A DNA stretch of 62,000 bases from positions 1-62,000 of the forward strand of contig JAQGDQ010000136.1 in NCBI GenBank assembly GCA_030141605.1. The letters run 5' to 3'. The notes beneath the pieces are model-generated. The model was not told the origin of the DNA. It was given only the letters and a program-made list of their open reading frames with translations, and did no database searches. A program made the position numbers and the translations under genes. This document shows positions 10,016-20,871 of this stretch, one piece after another. This stretch comes from Tubiluchus corallicola. Its lineage: Eukaryota > Priapulida > Priapulimorpha > Priapulimorphida > Tubiluchidae. Each line of letters opens with the position of its first letter. The first letter of the stretch is position 1.

Positions 10016-12530
10016 GATGCTAAAAAGGCTAAAAACTTTGTAATAGCAATTATTGGATTCATTTTTGAACTTGGTAAAAAGGACGGCAAAAGTTAACATA
10101 GTGAATAAGAAAATAAACATTTTCCTGTTTACCGAGAACGGTAACTTTTTAAGTTAGTGGTTTCATGTATAGCGACGTCAAAACTGATGAATTAGCTATT
10201 GTTATTACAAATGAAATGTAACAATTCCTGAGCACGTATGTCTGTTGAGTAGATGTCTGGTCATGTTTACTCAACTTCATGGTTGTATAAGGCATAATTA
10301 AGGTGGATAGGAACTCCAGCTAGGCAGTAAAAATATTAAAACGCGAGTGCTACTGTTATGGATCGTCGTAGATCAAACATAATGCTGTCTAGTGAATCGT
10401 CAGTATAGAATTGTTATCATTGTGATACGTGGGATAAGTTTCTGAGCCATTGTTTGAAAACTTTCCTATTTGACTTGTACTTGTAGTTTTGTTTTTTTTA
10501 CACAAAATCCACATCTAAAAACCCTCGTCTGGCTTCACATGTTTAATAGTTTGTTTGGTGGCGTTAATTTACACACTGGCTATTGAAAAATTGACCACAA
10601 AAATTCCTAGAAAACCAAAAGAACTAGAAGACTAGAAAAAATATTAAAATGCCAGTGCGTGGCCACCTACATACAAAGTTTGGCCGAACAAGAACCAGCC
10701 AGCCCCAGGATTCGGATTAAATTAGCTACACCACACAATATTGAGAAAGTTTATTTTCGCATTCAATATATAACTGTTGATGTTCTCTTTGATATTTTCA
10801 TGAAAAAAACAAAACCAGTTGTTATCAGAAAGTTTTTAGGACATTTGGCCACCAGAAAATATTCTGGCCATCAGCAATACTTCAGCAATTTGTGAAAAAT
10901 ACGGCCACATTAACAACAATAACGCTTCTGGAATTAAATCCTTTTCGTTCTTATTCATTCTCAATTTCTGCGGCTGAATAATAAATGCTAATAACCTGTT
11001 GATCTGCATGGTTGTTTCTGATTTTATATTGGCAAAATTTTCATACAGACTAGTGATCAATTTAAAATTTAATAGCTGTTATGACTTGACGACATAAGAG
11101 GGCCAAGGAGCCTTTATTTTGACACCTTTAACTATATGTTTCGCTTCAGAGTTAGAGCTGTACACAAAACTTTTATGGCGTTTATATAAAAAAAACTGTG
11201 TCGTTTATCAAACATCTACACATACATGCTTGTTTTCCCTACAGAGTTGATCATGCATACATTATGAATTCATATCACGGGCACTAGGGCATAATAGTTG
11301 TTTTGATATACAACAGCAACAGCATTTTAATAAGTCCTTCGTATTCGTATTAAACTACGGCATTACATGATCCTAATTTCCAAACTGTTATGATTCAAAT
11401 AGTTTCGTCTTTCTCACGCCGGTTTATGTCTGTCTCTCATAAATAATGCATTCGATCATTGTGAACAGAAATTGCGAAGTTACATTTAGATTATTAAACG
11501 TTGCAGAAACTTTTGCAAGCTGTGAATAGATAGCTGAAAGTTATTTCGATTAATTGTTTTGTTGCTAAACAAGCTCGAATAGGATAAGTAGATGTTTTAC
11601 ACAATTTTGTTCAACTGTAGTTGGAAAGGTGGTTCACAAAACGATGTCTGATATGGTAATTTTTATTTCAACCATGATTTTACAAGAAACAATGAGTCAA
11701 TCGTTTTTTAAAACACATATCTTTCTTTGAAGCGTAAAAAAGCTGGGGGCGTGTGACACATATGACTACATAACACTGTTGTTTCATTCGTTCAGTCATT
11801 TTTATTCGCGAGCAAGCTATTCTAAGGGAACATGCATGCTAATTTTCTTATAACTGCCGTTGTCGTTTTTGACACCTGAGGTCAGGGTTCAAGCAAAAGT
11901 GTAACTAAATGCTGGGATTCTTTAAGGACACGAGATAGGAGTCAAAATATGAAAATTAGGACAAACAACTAAGTCACACATAATTAAACCCGCACTACAG
12001 CAGTCATAGTCAAGTTTTGCACACGTGGATTTGGATAAGAATTCATTCATGTTGTACCATTCAAGTGGCTAGTGTTATTGGGTAGAAAAAAATTAAAATA
12101 AAAAACTGATGCCCTCTATATGCCCTCACCATTTCGTGTCACGTTGACATGCTACAGTAGCTTGCAAGTGCTATTATTGTTACTGAGAAGCTTTTGGGAA
12201 TGGCGTGCATATTATCTTCAAAGTTAATATGACAAGAGATCTTCAAGGCTTCAGTGAGCGTGATTGTTGCATGAATTTTGTGCCAGCACTCCAGAGACTT
12301 GCCAGTTCTATAGCGTATGCAAAACAATAACGCTAACAATACGTGGAATAGTGGCGCATTATTGATCATTCATCATTGGGTGACTCTTCAGTTGCATATA
12401 GTGTGGTTTTGCACAATAAGACCCAGCCCATGCATGCAATTTTCAATTGCGCAACTGAAAATTGCAGCATTTTACTGGTGTAAAAAATAAATTGTGCAAC
12501 TGGTGTTAGGGAATTTCAAGACGCTAATTC
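10016..12530. other. Non-coding stretch, mostly featureless
   Basis: Apart from the repeat copy at 10450-10610 and an imperfect palindrome at 12434-12465 (tgcaattttcaattgcgcaa then its near-complement), I see no supported gene. The short ORFs here lack start context, domain signatures or splice partners. Confidence 0.5.
10450..10610 (+). repeat. Diverged direct repeat, copy 2
   Basis: Second member of the pair described at 9855-10015, with conserved order of short blocks and frequent substitutions and small indels. Confidence 0.6.
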
Positions 12531-12561
12531 GTATTTGTGGATTATTAATTTACAAAAAGAC

Positions 12562-12789
12562 AAAAAGACGATGGAAATATTGGACCCACCCACTAACTAA
12601 CCAGCGATTACTGAAATGGTAATTCTACGAGCTCTATAAAGATTTACCTACTCACCCGAGTAAACTATTTAGTTATTATCGGATAAGCCCAAATAGTTTT
12701 GAAGAACTACTGAGAATTATTGAACCATTCATCACCTGTAGGAACACCAGCTGGAGAAAAAGCATTCCGGCAGAGCAGCTTTCTCGCAA
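12562..12789 (+). pseudogene. PIF/Harbinger transposase remnant (N-terminal part)
   Basis: The plus-strand translation reads RRWKYWTHPL..., a stop (TAA near 12619), then FYELYKDLPTHP, YYRISPNSFEELLRIIEPFI and SWRKSIPAEQLS. This matches the conserved N-terminal pattern of HARBI1-like transposases (W-HP, then YFRMS-xFxELL, then I-xxERLA). The frame is broken by the in-frame stop, and the catalytic DDE region that should follow is absent; the next sequence is unrelated repeat. It is a dead fragment of a DNA transposon or a domesticated-gene fossil. Confidence 0.7.
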
Positions 12790-12900
12790 TACAAACTTTT
12801 TTCTATTTCACTTTAGACCCTATAAATGTATTATGTTTCAACAAATGATCAGTTAAGCTTAATGAAAACCCGTGACGTTACGTGCGTCGAAATGACAGGA
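12786..12900 (+). repeat. Diverged direct repeat near inverted-repeat element, copy 1
   Basis: Matches 12951-13075 through blocks such as caaacttttttntnnttcactttngancctataaatg, tagcttaatgaaaac-type runs and a trailing gtgacgtta. It directly abuts the Harbinger remnant. Confidence 0.65.
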
Positions 12901-12950
12901 ATACAATTAACTTGCATAATTCCAAGATGACGACCCCTTAGAATTCCATG

Positions 12951-13075
12951 TACTGCAAACTTTTTTGTGGTTCACTTTGGATCCTATAAATGTTTTACAA
13001 ACAGATGGAAACGTGTCATCAAATAATTAGTCAAGCTTAATGAAAACTTGTGATGTCACAGTGACGTTAAAATGA
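12951..13075 (+). repeat. Diverged direct repeat near inverted-repeat element, copy 2
   Basis: Second copy of the 12786-12900 unit. Its last part (from about 13043) also belongs to the left arm of the inverted repeat pair. Confidence 0.65.
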
Positions 13076-13264
13076 GGTTATACAACGACACTATACACTA
13101 ATTTTTGCCAAAAAGACTTTCAGAATATCTTGAAGGCAGTTTAACAGAATGGGATCTGTTGTATATGAAGCTAAAAACACGCCAAGTGGTGTACCTGACA
13201 TCAGTTGGTGTCTGTACGACGTAATAGGTAAATTCATAGTGTGAGCATTTTAAAATCACAGTCG
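13043..13264 (+). repeat. Left inverted-repeat arm of a putative DNA element
   Basis: Aligns along its whole length with the reverse complement of 14972-15211. Shared blocks in order are tgatgtca, agaatatct, taacagaatgggat, atgaag, caagtggt, gatgtctgtncgacgt and attttaaaatc. The arms are diverged with small indels, so this is an old pair. Arms of about 225-240 bp around an interior of about 1.7 kb resemble the long terminal inverted repeats of some DNA transposons or foldback elements. Confidence 0.65.
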
Positions 13265-13301
13265 TAACTTGTAACGCAGAACTGCATTGTCACAGCATTC
13301 T

Positions 13302-13772
13302 TCTTGACTGGTTCTACATACAGTGGTACAAAATAACCCATGCCCTCCATAAGTGAGGCTTTGGGTACATGCTATTGTCCAATTGCAGTTCATCACCTTA
13401 AGTAGATTGAGTGTGGCACGGTTCTTTTCATACGTAATTGGAATAAGGGCATTCTCCTCATTTAGAATTTCCACCACCAGTTATTTAGAATTTGGACCAA
13501 GTTTAATCTCTTTCCGATTATCATATGGTCAAGGTTGCTATTGCCACGCAAAAGACCTAAACTACTACTCTTAAAGGGAAGGCATGAATGTATTGATCAT
13601 CTTCTTGTAACACATGGACCACACTTTGTTTTTGGCAACAAGTGAAGCAAACATTATCCATTTGCAATTTCCGTAAGTTACAATGTCTCTTAAGTAATTA
13701 ATAAATTGTGTTCTTAGCTGCCTTTCATGCATGCATTTATAGGGTGTAACACCACAGCCTTGGGGATGGAAA
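13302..13772. repeat. 471-bp tandem duplication, unit 1
   Basis: Repeats immediately at 13773-14243 with a constant 471-bp offset and no differences that I noticed. It lies inside the interval bounded by the inverted-repeat arms. Each unit is open on the minus strand for up to 125 codons, with a stretch containing HPQGCGVTPYKC; I do not recognise a protein family. Confidence 0.95.
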
Positions 13773-14243
13773 TCTTGACTGGTTCTACATACAGTGGTAC
13801 AAAATAACCCATGCCCTCCATAAGTGAGGCTTTGGGTACATGCTATTGTCCAATTGCAGTTCATCACCTTAAGTAGATTGAGTGTGGCACGGTTCTTTTC
13901 ATACGTAATTGGAATAAGGGCATTCTCCTCATTTAGAATTTCCACCACCAGTTATTTAGAATTTGGACCAAGTTTAATCTCTTTCCGATTATCATATGGT
14001 CAAGGTTGCTATTGCCACGCAAAAGACCTAAACTACTACTCTTAAAGGGAAGGCATGAATGTATTGATCATCTTCTTGTAACACATGGACCACACTTTGT
14101 TTTTGGCAACAAGTGAAGCAAACATTATCCATTTGCAATTTCCGTAAGTTACAATGTCTCTTAAGTAATTAATAAATTGTGTTCTTAGCTGCCTTTCATG
14201 CATGCATTTATAGGGTGTAACACCACAGCCTTGGGGATGGAAA
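13773..14243. repeat. 471-bp tandem duplication, unit 2
   Basis: Head-to-tail second unit, apparently identical to 13302-13772. The junction reads ggatggaaa followed by tcttgactgg. Such identity suggests a recent duplication or local assembly expansion. Confidence 0.95.
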
Positions 14244-14593
14244 AGTTTTTCTTTGAGAAAGTAATTAGCAGGACGTGCACTTGATTTCATTACAGCTGGC
14301 AATTAAAGGGTATCGCACTATTGATACGTCAGGGAATGGGGCTCCAGTATTTAGTGAAAAAGTTTCAGCCATTCTTTTCTTTGTACCATTCTGCAGACTG
14401 CACGGAAAAATAACTCGTTTCTTTAACATCCTTTTTTACTTCAGAAAAGATGCTTCTGCCACGAAATTTCTTTCATTGAGCTTGTAGTTTCAGACAATGA
14501 CGTGGTTGGAAAGGCAGTAGAACTAGACCAAAATAACGTAGAAGCGTGAAGGGAACAAAATTATTCCAGTTATGTGTGAAAAGACCTTGGCTC

Positions 14594-14729
14594 ACACAAT
14601 CTACTTAAGTTGGTGAATTGTAGCTGCCGAACAGCATGTACCCACGCAGCATGTACTTGTTGGGAGTATGGTATTTCTTGTAGCAGAGTATGTAGAACTA
14701 TATTAAGTGGAATCTTGTGAGATCTCTAA
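14594..14729 (+). pseudogene. Cys-rich coding remnant inside the inverted-repeat element
   Basis: One plus-strand frame reads a cysteine-dense stretch (NCSCRTACTHAACTCWEYG, then SCSRVCRTILSGIL) ending in a stop at about 14727. The CxCxxxC...CxC spacing looks like a zinc-binding or CXC-type tail, and its position inside the inverted repeats suggests it came from the element's own gene. There is no clear start, no long ORF and no catalytic motif. The family is not identified. Confidence 0.3.
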
Positions 14730-14971
14730 TAATCATACTTTTACAGAGCAGGATCATGTTGATACTGATGGCAGTGATGGCAGTTTAGTAACAAGTGAAG
14801 CTGCCTTAGATGTAGTTGTATATGTGCCTGCAGCACAAAGGCTTCAGAACAATTTACAGCATTTTTACCAAGTGGAGGTACATTAGACTTCGCTCTCTCT
14901 CAACTACACCCCTGAGACGTGGTGATGAGTTGTAAAGATGATAATGTGACAATTCAGTTCTGTGTCAGAAG

Positions 14972-15211
14972 GGACAGCTGCGATTTTAAAACACTCGTTT
15001 AAAACAATTAGTCTCATACTCTGCATGATCATGTGTGCTACGACGTCACACAGACATCAACGGTTGTCATGTTGACCACTTGGGGTGTAACAAACTTCAT
15101 GTGTAAACATATCCCATTCTGTTAAAACTAACTATTTTCGAGATATTCTGAGAGAGTTGGCTTTTTGACAAACGTTAGTGCGTCGACATGCTGATGTCAC
15201 GACATCACAGA
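14972..15211 (-). repeat. Right inverted-repeat arm of a putative DNA element
   Basis: Reverse-complement partner of 13043-13264. It contains tcccattctgttaaaact, gagatattctgaga and gatgtcacgacatcac, matching the left arm in inverse order. Confidence 0.65.
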
Positions 15212-15244
15212 GGGTTGAATACTGGTGCCATGTTTCTGTTTTTA

Positions 15245-15249
<5 letters not shown>

Positions 15250-15291
<42 letters not shown>
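15250..15291. repeat. (TA)n microsatellite
   Basis: About 20 TA units directly outside the right inverted-repeat arm. Confidence 0.95.
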
Positions 15292-15292
<1 letters not shown>

Positions 15293-16154
15293 TCTAAAGT
15301 TAAATAGAAAAAAGTTTATAGTACACTTGGAATAGGGATTGCCATCTTGAAATTATGCAAATTAATCGTGTTCCCGTGGGCCGATTTTGGGAGGCCTATT
15401 CCGAAAAACTCTAGGACCAAAAAACCTTGTGTAGAATTTTTTTGAGGTTCGGGTATTTTGTCACATATTGACCTCCAAATTAATGCATTTATTTGAAAAT
15501 GTTTGGTCACGTTGTTCAACACAAAGCCTACGTCACTGTGAAATTGTAAGATTTAAAAAATATGCGGCCAACATATTCATTATTTCCATTGTTAGTTTTG
15601 TCACAGTTACAACCACGAACCAATACTAAACAAATATGGGTAGCAATTATTAATTTGCGAAATAATTCATTTCACATTTCAATTAGTTGGAGAAACTGAT
15701 TCCGTTATGAGCAAATTTTAATTCAATTTTTTGCCCGCGCATGTCTAACAAAACTCGCCCGACGCGGGGCTATAAATTTCCCCTCGCAAATCGAAACTGA
15801 CTTGTTAGTGTAACGAGCGGGTAATATAATTACTTTAATTTCCTTGCCGCGTAAAATTCATAGCGATAAATCCATTGGAGACCGGTGATCGCGCGTGCAG
15901 CGGTCCCTGATGTGCATAAATGGAAGCTGCAGTTTATGAAGATGGAATATTAATCGAGTAATTGACAGGATTTGATTCGTGAGCGTAGGCGCCATACTGT
16001 AACCAAGTGATAAACTTACAGTTTACAGCAAAACAAGTCGGCAAAAATAAAAACTGTACATTATGCAAAAACTGCACTAAGCTAATCAATAGTTCAACGA
16101 GACCGGCAGCAATGCAAAAATGAGAACTTCGTGACATTATCACCTAACTGTGTT
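15292..16154. other. Non-coding stretch before the minisatellite
   Basis: No gene is supported. The segment contains a locally GC-richer patch near 15730-15910 (cccgacgcggggc, gatcgcgcgtgcag) in an otherwise AT-rich region; no ORF or RNA signature explains it. Confidence 0.4.
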
Positions 16155-17580
16155 CATTTCAGAATACCACAGCCTATAAAGCCTAGGTATTACGTAGCAA
16201 GTGGTGATTTCAGAATGCCACAGCCTACAAAGCCTAGATATTACGTAGCAAGTGGTGATTTCAGAATACCACAGTCTATAAAGCCTAGGTATTACGTAGC
16301 AAGTGGTTTCAGAATACCACAGCCTATAAAGCCTAGGTATTACGTAGCAAGTGGTGATTTCAGAATACCACAGCCTACAAAGCCTAGGTGTTACGTAGCA
16401 AGTGGTAATTTCAGAATACCACAGCCTACAAAGCCTAGATGTTACGTAGCAAGTGGTGATTTCAGAATACCACAGTCTATAAAGCTTAGGTATTACGTAG
16501 CAAGTGGTGATTTCAGAATACCACAGCCTATAAAGCCTAGGTATTACGTAGCAAGTGGTGATTTCAGAATACCACAGCCTACAAAGCCTAGGTATTACGT
16601 AGCAAGTGGTGATTTCAGAATACCACAGCCTACAAAGCCTAGGTATTACGTAGCAATTGGTGATTTCAGAATACCACAGCCTACAAAGCCTAGGTATTAC
16701 GTAGCAAGTGGTGATTTCAGAATACCACAGCCTACAAAGCCTAGGTATTACGTAGCAAGTGGTGATTTCAGAATACCACAGCCTACAAAGCCTAGGTATT
16801 ACGTAGCAAGTGGTGATTTCAGAATACCACAGCCTACAAAGCCTAGGTATTACGTAGCAATTGGTGATTTCAGAATACCACAGCCTACAAAGCCTAGGTA
16901 TTACGTAGCAATTGGTGATTTCAGAATACCACAGCCTACAAAGCCTAGGTATTACGTAGCAAGTGGTGATTTCAGAATACCACAGCCTACAAAGCCTAGG
17001 TATTACGTAGCAAGTGGTGATTTCAGAATACCACAGCCTACAAAGCCTAGGTATTACGTAGCAAGTGGTAATTTCAGAATACCACAGCCTACAAAGCCTA
17101 GGTATTACGTAGCAATTGGTGATTTCAGAATACCACAGCCTACAAAGCCTAGGTATTACGTAGCAAGTGGTGATTTCAGAATACCACAGCCTACAAAGCC
17201 TAGGTATTACGTAGCAAGTGGTGATTTTAGAATACCACAGCCTACAAAGCCTAGGTATTACGTAGCAAGTGGTGATTTCAGAATACCACAGCCTACAAAG
17301 CCTAGGTATTACGTAGCAATTGGTGATTTCAGAATACCACAGTCTACAAAGCCTAGGTATTACGTAGCAAGTGGTGATTTCAGAATACCACAGCCTACAA
17401 AGCCTAGGTATTACGTAGCAAGTGGTGATTTCAGAATACCACAGCCTACAAAGTCTAGGTATTACGTAGCAAGTGGTAATTTCAGAATACCACAGCCTAT
17501 AAAGCCTAGGTATTAACGTAGCAAGTGGTAATTTCAGAATACCACAGCCCACAAAGCCTAGATATTGCGTAGCAAGTGGT
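16155..17580. repeat. 51-bp minisatellite, 28 tandem units
   Basis: The unit consensus runs atttcagaataccacagcct, acaaagcctaggtattacgt, agcaagtggtg. I count 28 units; unit 3 lacks 3 bp (the GAT) and the penultimate unit has one inserted A that breaks the frame. Because 51 is divisible by three and the unit lacks stops in one frame on each strand, ORFs of 461 and 470 codons appear on the plus and minus strands (unit peptide FRIPQPTKPRYYVASGD on plus). The reading frames are a by-product of periodicity: there is no credible signal peptide, domain or downstream exon. Variant positions (IGD/SGD/SGN, PT/PI/SI/ST) show unequal spread between ends and core, as expected for unequal exchange. Confidence 0.95.
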
Positions 17581-18778
17581 TTAACTGTTCAGGTATCAGG
17601 AATTGCCCAAATATTTGAGACTGGCGCATCTGGCCCTGAATATTCTTACTTGTATTATTCATTGTGTTGCAGTGACTTACAAGATCAAGTTTCTCTAATT
17701 ATTTAATGTTTTTATACAGTTTGGCAATTTGCAAGCCGAAATCCATTACTCAGAACAGTGCTTGATACTGGTTCCTCGACTGTAACCCTGCTCATCGTCA
17801 AGAAGAAGTGTTAACGTGGATCACTAGCGATGCCCTAACCGCTTATATATCCGCCCTCGATACAAAAGATGGCACAGGTAGCAGCCCAGAAGTGGTGTTC
17901 CCGGCTGTCACATATCTGCTTTCGAACCAGCCTCGGCGTTGTTTAATCAAGCGCACACAGTGATTATTTGCTTCTTCTCTTACCGTGGATACCGTTAGAT
18001 ACACGAGATCATCTTCACAAAATCGTCGAGCAAACTACTTCAATGAAAAGTGTCGGTTTGCAAGATCAAAAACACGTATTTTATTCACCTTATACACATA
18101 AATTTCATCTTTTCCACTGTCGATGTTTGCTTTAATGTTTACTCGTGTTTCGTTACATTTTTAACTGCAGCAGCTCTGTGACATACATTCTAACTTTCTC
18201 TTAATCTATACTGGTTTCACTTATATCTTGCACGGGTAATCCCTATTTATTAATGTATATTGATCTGTATTCAAACAGATATTCTGCGGTATCGTTTGTA
18301 AAATGGTAAAATGAACATTTCAAGTCGTTCTTATACAGGTTTTCAAAATTTACTTTTAGATCAATCATGTTCAAAGTTATGGCCATAATTTCTCACATCT
18401 AATGACATTTAAATATGTAATCTTGCCTTTGAAAACTGTTGATTTTAAGAAAATCTAAAGTTTTTCATTTTGTCCCCTTTAGTTTTGAATTCATTTTTAA
18501 TAAACAGATTAATCTCATTTTTTATGTACCGTGAACTATCAAGCATCGGTGTGATCAAAAAAGTCAAACAAACAATCTCTAAAATCAGGGTAAAAACCAA
18601 TAAGTCAATAATAACTTTAATGACAAGAAATAAAACAATAAAAACCTTCAAATAAAGAAATCGTTCCAGTACATCATGGTGAAAGAAAAGATGGCATCTT
18701 CGCCTTGTTGTAAAATAGAAATCACTAAATACCACATGCATTTCATAGTAAATTATATAGAGATAGTAAATAATCGAG
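17581..18778. other. Non-coding stretch between minisatellite and LINE
   Basis: AT-rich sequence with no supported gene. The ORFs at 18445-18810 (minus) and 18470-18655 (plus) are low-complexity and overlap the truncated LINE start. Confidence 0.45.
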
Positions 18779-20301
18779 ATTTCCCAAGCTATTGATAGAT
18801 TAGATCCCAATAAAGCAAAAGGCCCTTATGACATCCCAATTACATATTTCAAAATGTCAAAAAACATAATTTTAGCTCCGCTTACAAATCTGTTTAATGC
18901 GTCAATTCTGACTGGGACATTCCCCGACACTTTAAAGCTGGCAAAAGTAATCCCCATATATAAAAAAGATGGTCCAAATGAGCTGAACAACTACCGACCT
19001 ATCTCACTCATATCACCCATTGCCAAAATTTTTGAGTCAATTTTATATAAACGCCTGATGACATATTTAATCAAAAATGATACAATATCATGTTTTCAAT
19101 TCGGTTTCCGCAAAAATCATTCCACAATATTAGCAACTGCTGAAATCATAGACAATCTTCTGACAAACCTAGACAATAAATTACTTACCTGCGGCATTTT
19201 TCTTGATTTAACAAAAGCTTTTGACACCGTTCAACACGACATTTTACTCAACAAAATGGACTATTATGGTATCCGTGGAATCACGCAAAAACTATACCAG
19301 TCATATCTTACGAACAGACACCAGTTTACGGTTGTTGACAATTTTGCCTCTGACCAATGCTCAATACAGTGTGGTGTACCTCAAGGATCCACCTTGGGTC
19401 CACTTCTTTTCCTGATATATATAAATGACCTCCCTCTTTGTACTAACATGCAAACACGACTTTTTGCTGATGACACTAACCTCTTCTTAGCAGACAACGA
19501 TACGCAAAATCTTGAGCTTAGAAGTAATGAAGAATTGATCAAAATTAACACATGGATGCGTACAAATAAGTTAACAGTAAACTATAATAAAACAAAATTT
19601 ATGATCATAAAAAATAAATTTGAAAACAATGAAAACTCCATTATAACAGTATCCATGCAAGACTGTTTATTAGAACGAGTATCAGACAAAATATCTGGGC
19701 GTCTACATAGATGACACCCTTAATTGGTCAACACACATAAAAAAATATTACCTACAAAGTAAGCAAAGTTACAGGTATATTTTTTAAATTGAGGCATTAC
19801 TTGAGCACGGATATACTAAAAATGATTTACTTTGCCATTGTGTACCCACACATTAACTATTGTATCTTATCGTGGGGCACAGCAAAAAAATCTGTTTTAA
19901 AACCACTTACAGCAGCACATAACAAAATTATCAAAACAATGACTTTTGCTGGGTTCCGAGATCATGCTACCCCTTCCTATTATGCTTTGCAATTATTAAA
20001 AATTAATGAAATTTATAAGCTTGAGTTAGCCTAATTCATGTTCAACTATAAAAAGGGCATTCTACCTAAATTATACGGCAATTATTTCAAAAAGATTAGT
20101 GACGTTCACCAGTATTCTACGAGAGCAGCTACCAAACAAAACTATTTTCAGGAAAGATTTAACACAACAAAAGGTCTACAAACTTTAAAACATAATGGTA
20201 CAATTCTATGGAATACTCTTTCAGATGATCTTAAGCAATCGACTAGTATCTATCAGTTAAGTAAATTATATAAATGTCAACTCTTGCAAACTTATTATTG
20301 A
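18779..20301 (+). pseudogene. Reverse transcriptase of a 5'-truncated CR1/L2/Jockey-type LINE
   Basis: The C-terminal part of a non-LTR retrotransposon ORF2. The RT motifs appear in order: KAKGPYDIP (18812), NNYRPISLISPIAKIFE (about 18987), FRKNHST, FLDLTKAFDTVQHDIL (about 19198), GVPQGSTLGPLLFLIYINDL (about 19372) and the catalytic FADD (about 19461). The reading frame is lost near 19690, where the conserved YLGVYIDDTLNW continues in another frame. A second shift lies in an A-run near 19745, and an in-frame TAA sits at 20032-20034, just before the final FNYKKGILPKLY segment that ends at 20301. The endonuclease domain and ORF1 are missing, so this is a dead, 5'-truncated insertion. CR1/L2/Jockey assignment is by motif style; the exact clade is not resolved. 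Confidence 0.9.
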
Positions 20302-20773
20302 GATAAGCGTACAGTATTTTGCCTATCTATCTGCCTATTCATTTTACATCAGATCATCAAAACTCGCTCTGTATTTTTTTTACATTATGCTTGTGTTATA
20401 AAGTAAATTTCAGTTACCATTGTTATTATGTTTCTGATGTCAGATTTTTATTTCAGTTCTTGTTTCAGTCCTTATTTCAGTTATGTTCAGTTTGATTTTT
20501 TATTATTATTATTATGCACTTATTATTACTGTGTATGAATTGTACTAACACATTATAAGCATATCATTATCAATTTTATGTCATTCGTAACAGTTTATTT
20601 ATTATAAGCAGTACTAACACTAATACACTAGCATAGCGCCTATAAAAATGTTCATTACTAACCAAAGGGCAGCTGACTAGATGACCAATTGGTCTTTCGC
20701 TGCCCTTTCTTCACATTTTTGTTGCTAAATTAATTGTATTGTAACTGTGCGTGTGTTAAAAGATAAATAAAAG

Positions 20774-20868
<95 letters not shown>
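20302..20868 (+). mobile_element. LINE 3' UTR with nested hairpin and (ATT)n tail
   Basis: This follows the RT stop. It contains a nested stem: AAAGGGCAGC (20664-20673) pairs with GCTGCCCTTT (20699-20708), enclosing the perfect palindrome GACCAATTGGTC (about 20682-20693). The sequence then runs to aagataaataaaag and an (ATT)n microsatellite tail (about 20776-20868). A 3' hairpin and a simple-repeat tail are features of CR1/L2/Jockey-like elements, where the hairpin is a likely recognition site for the element's RT. Confidence 0.8.

Positions 20869-20871
<3 letters not shown>

Noticed and set aside
13302-14243. Minus-strand ORFs (73-125 codons) as a duplicated gene
   Set aside because: The ORFs simply repeat with the 471-bp unit; no family match and no complete structure.
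16131-17552. Two long opposing ORFs (461 and 470 codons) as protein genes
   Set aside because: Both are produced by a 51-bp tandem repeat without stops; no signal peptide, domain, splice partner or regulatory context supports translation.
16155-17580. CRISPR array
   Set aside because: Units are contiguous with no unique spacers, and the host is a metazoan.
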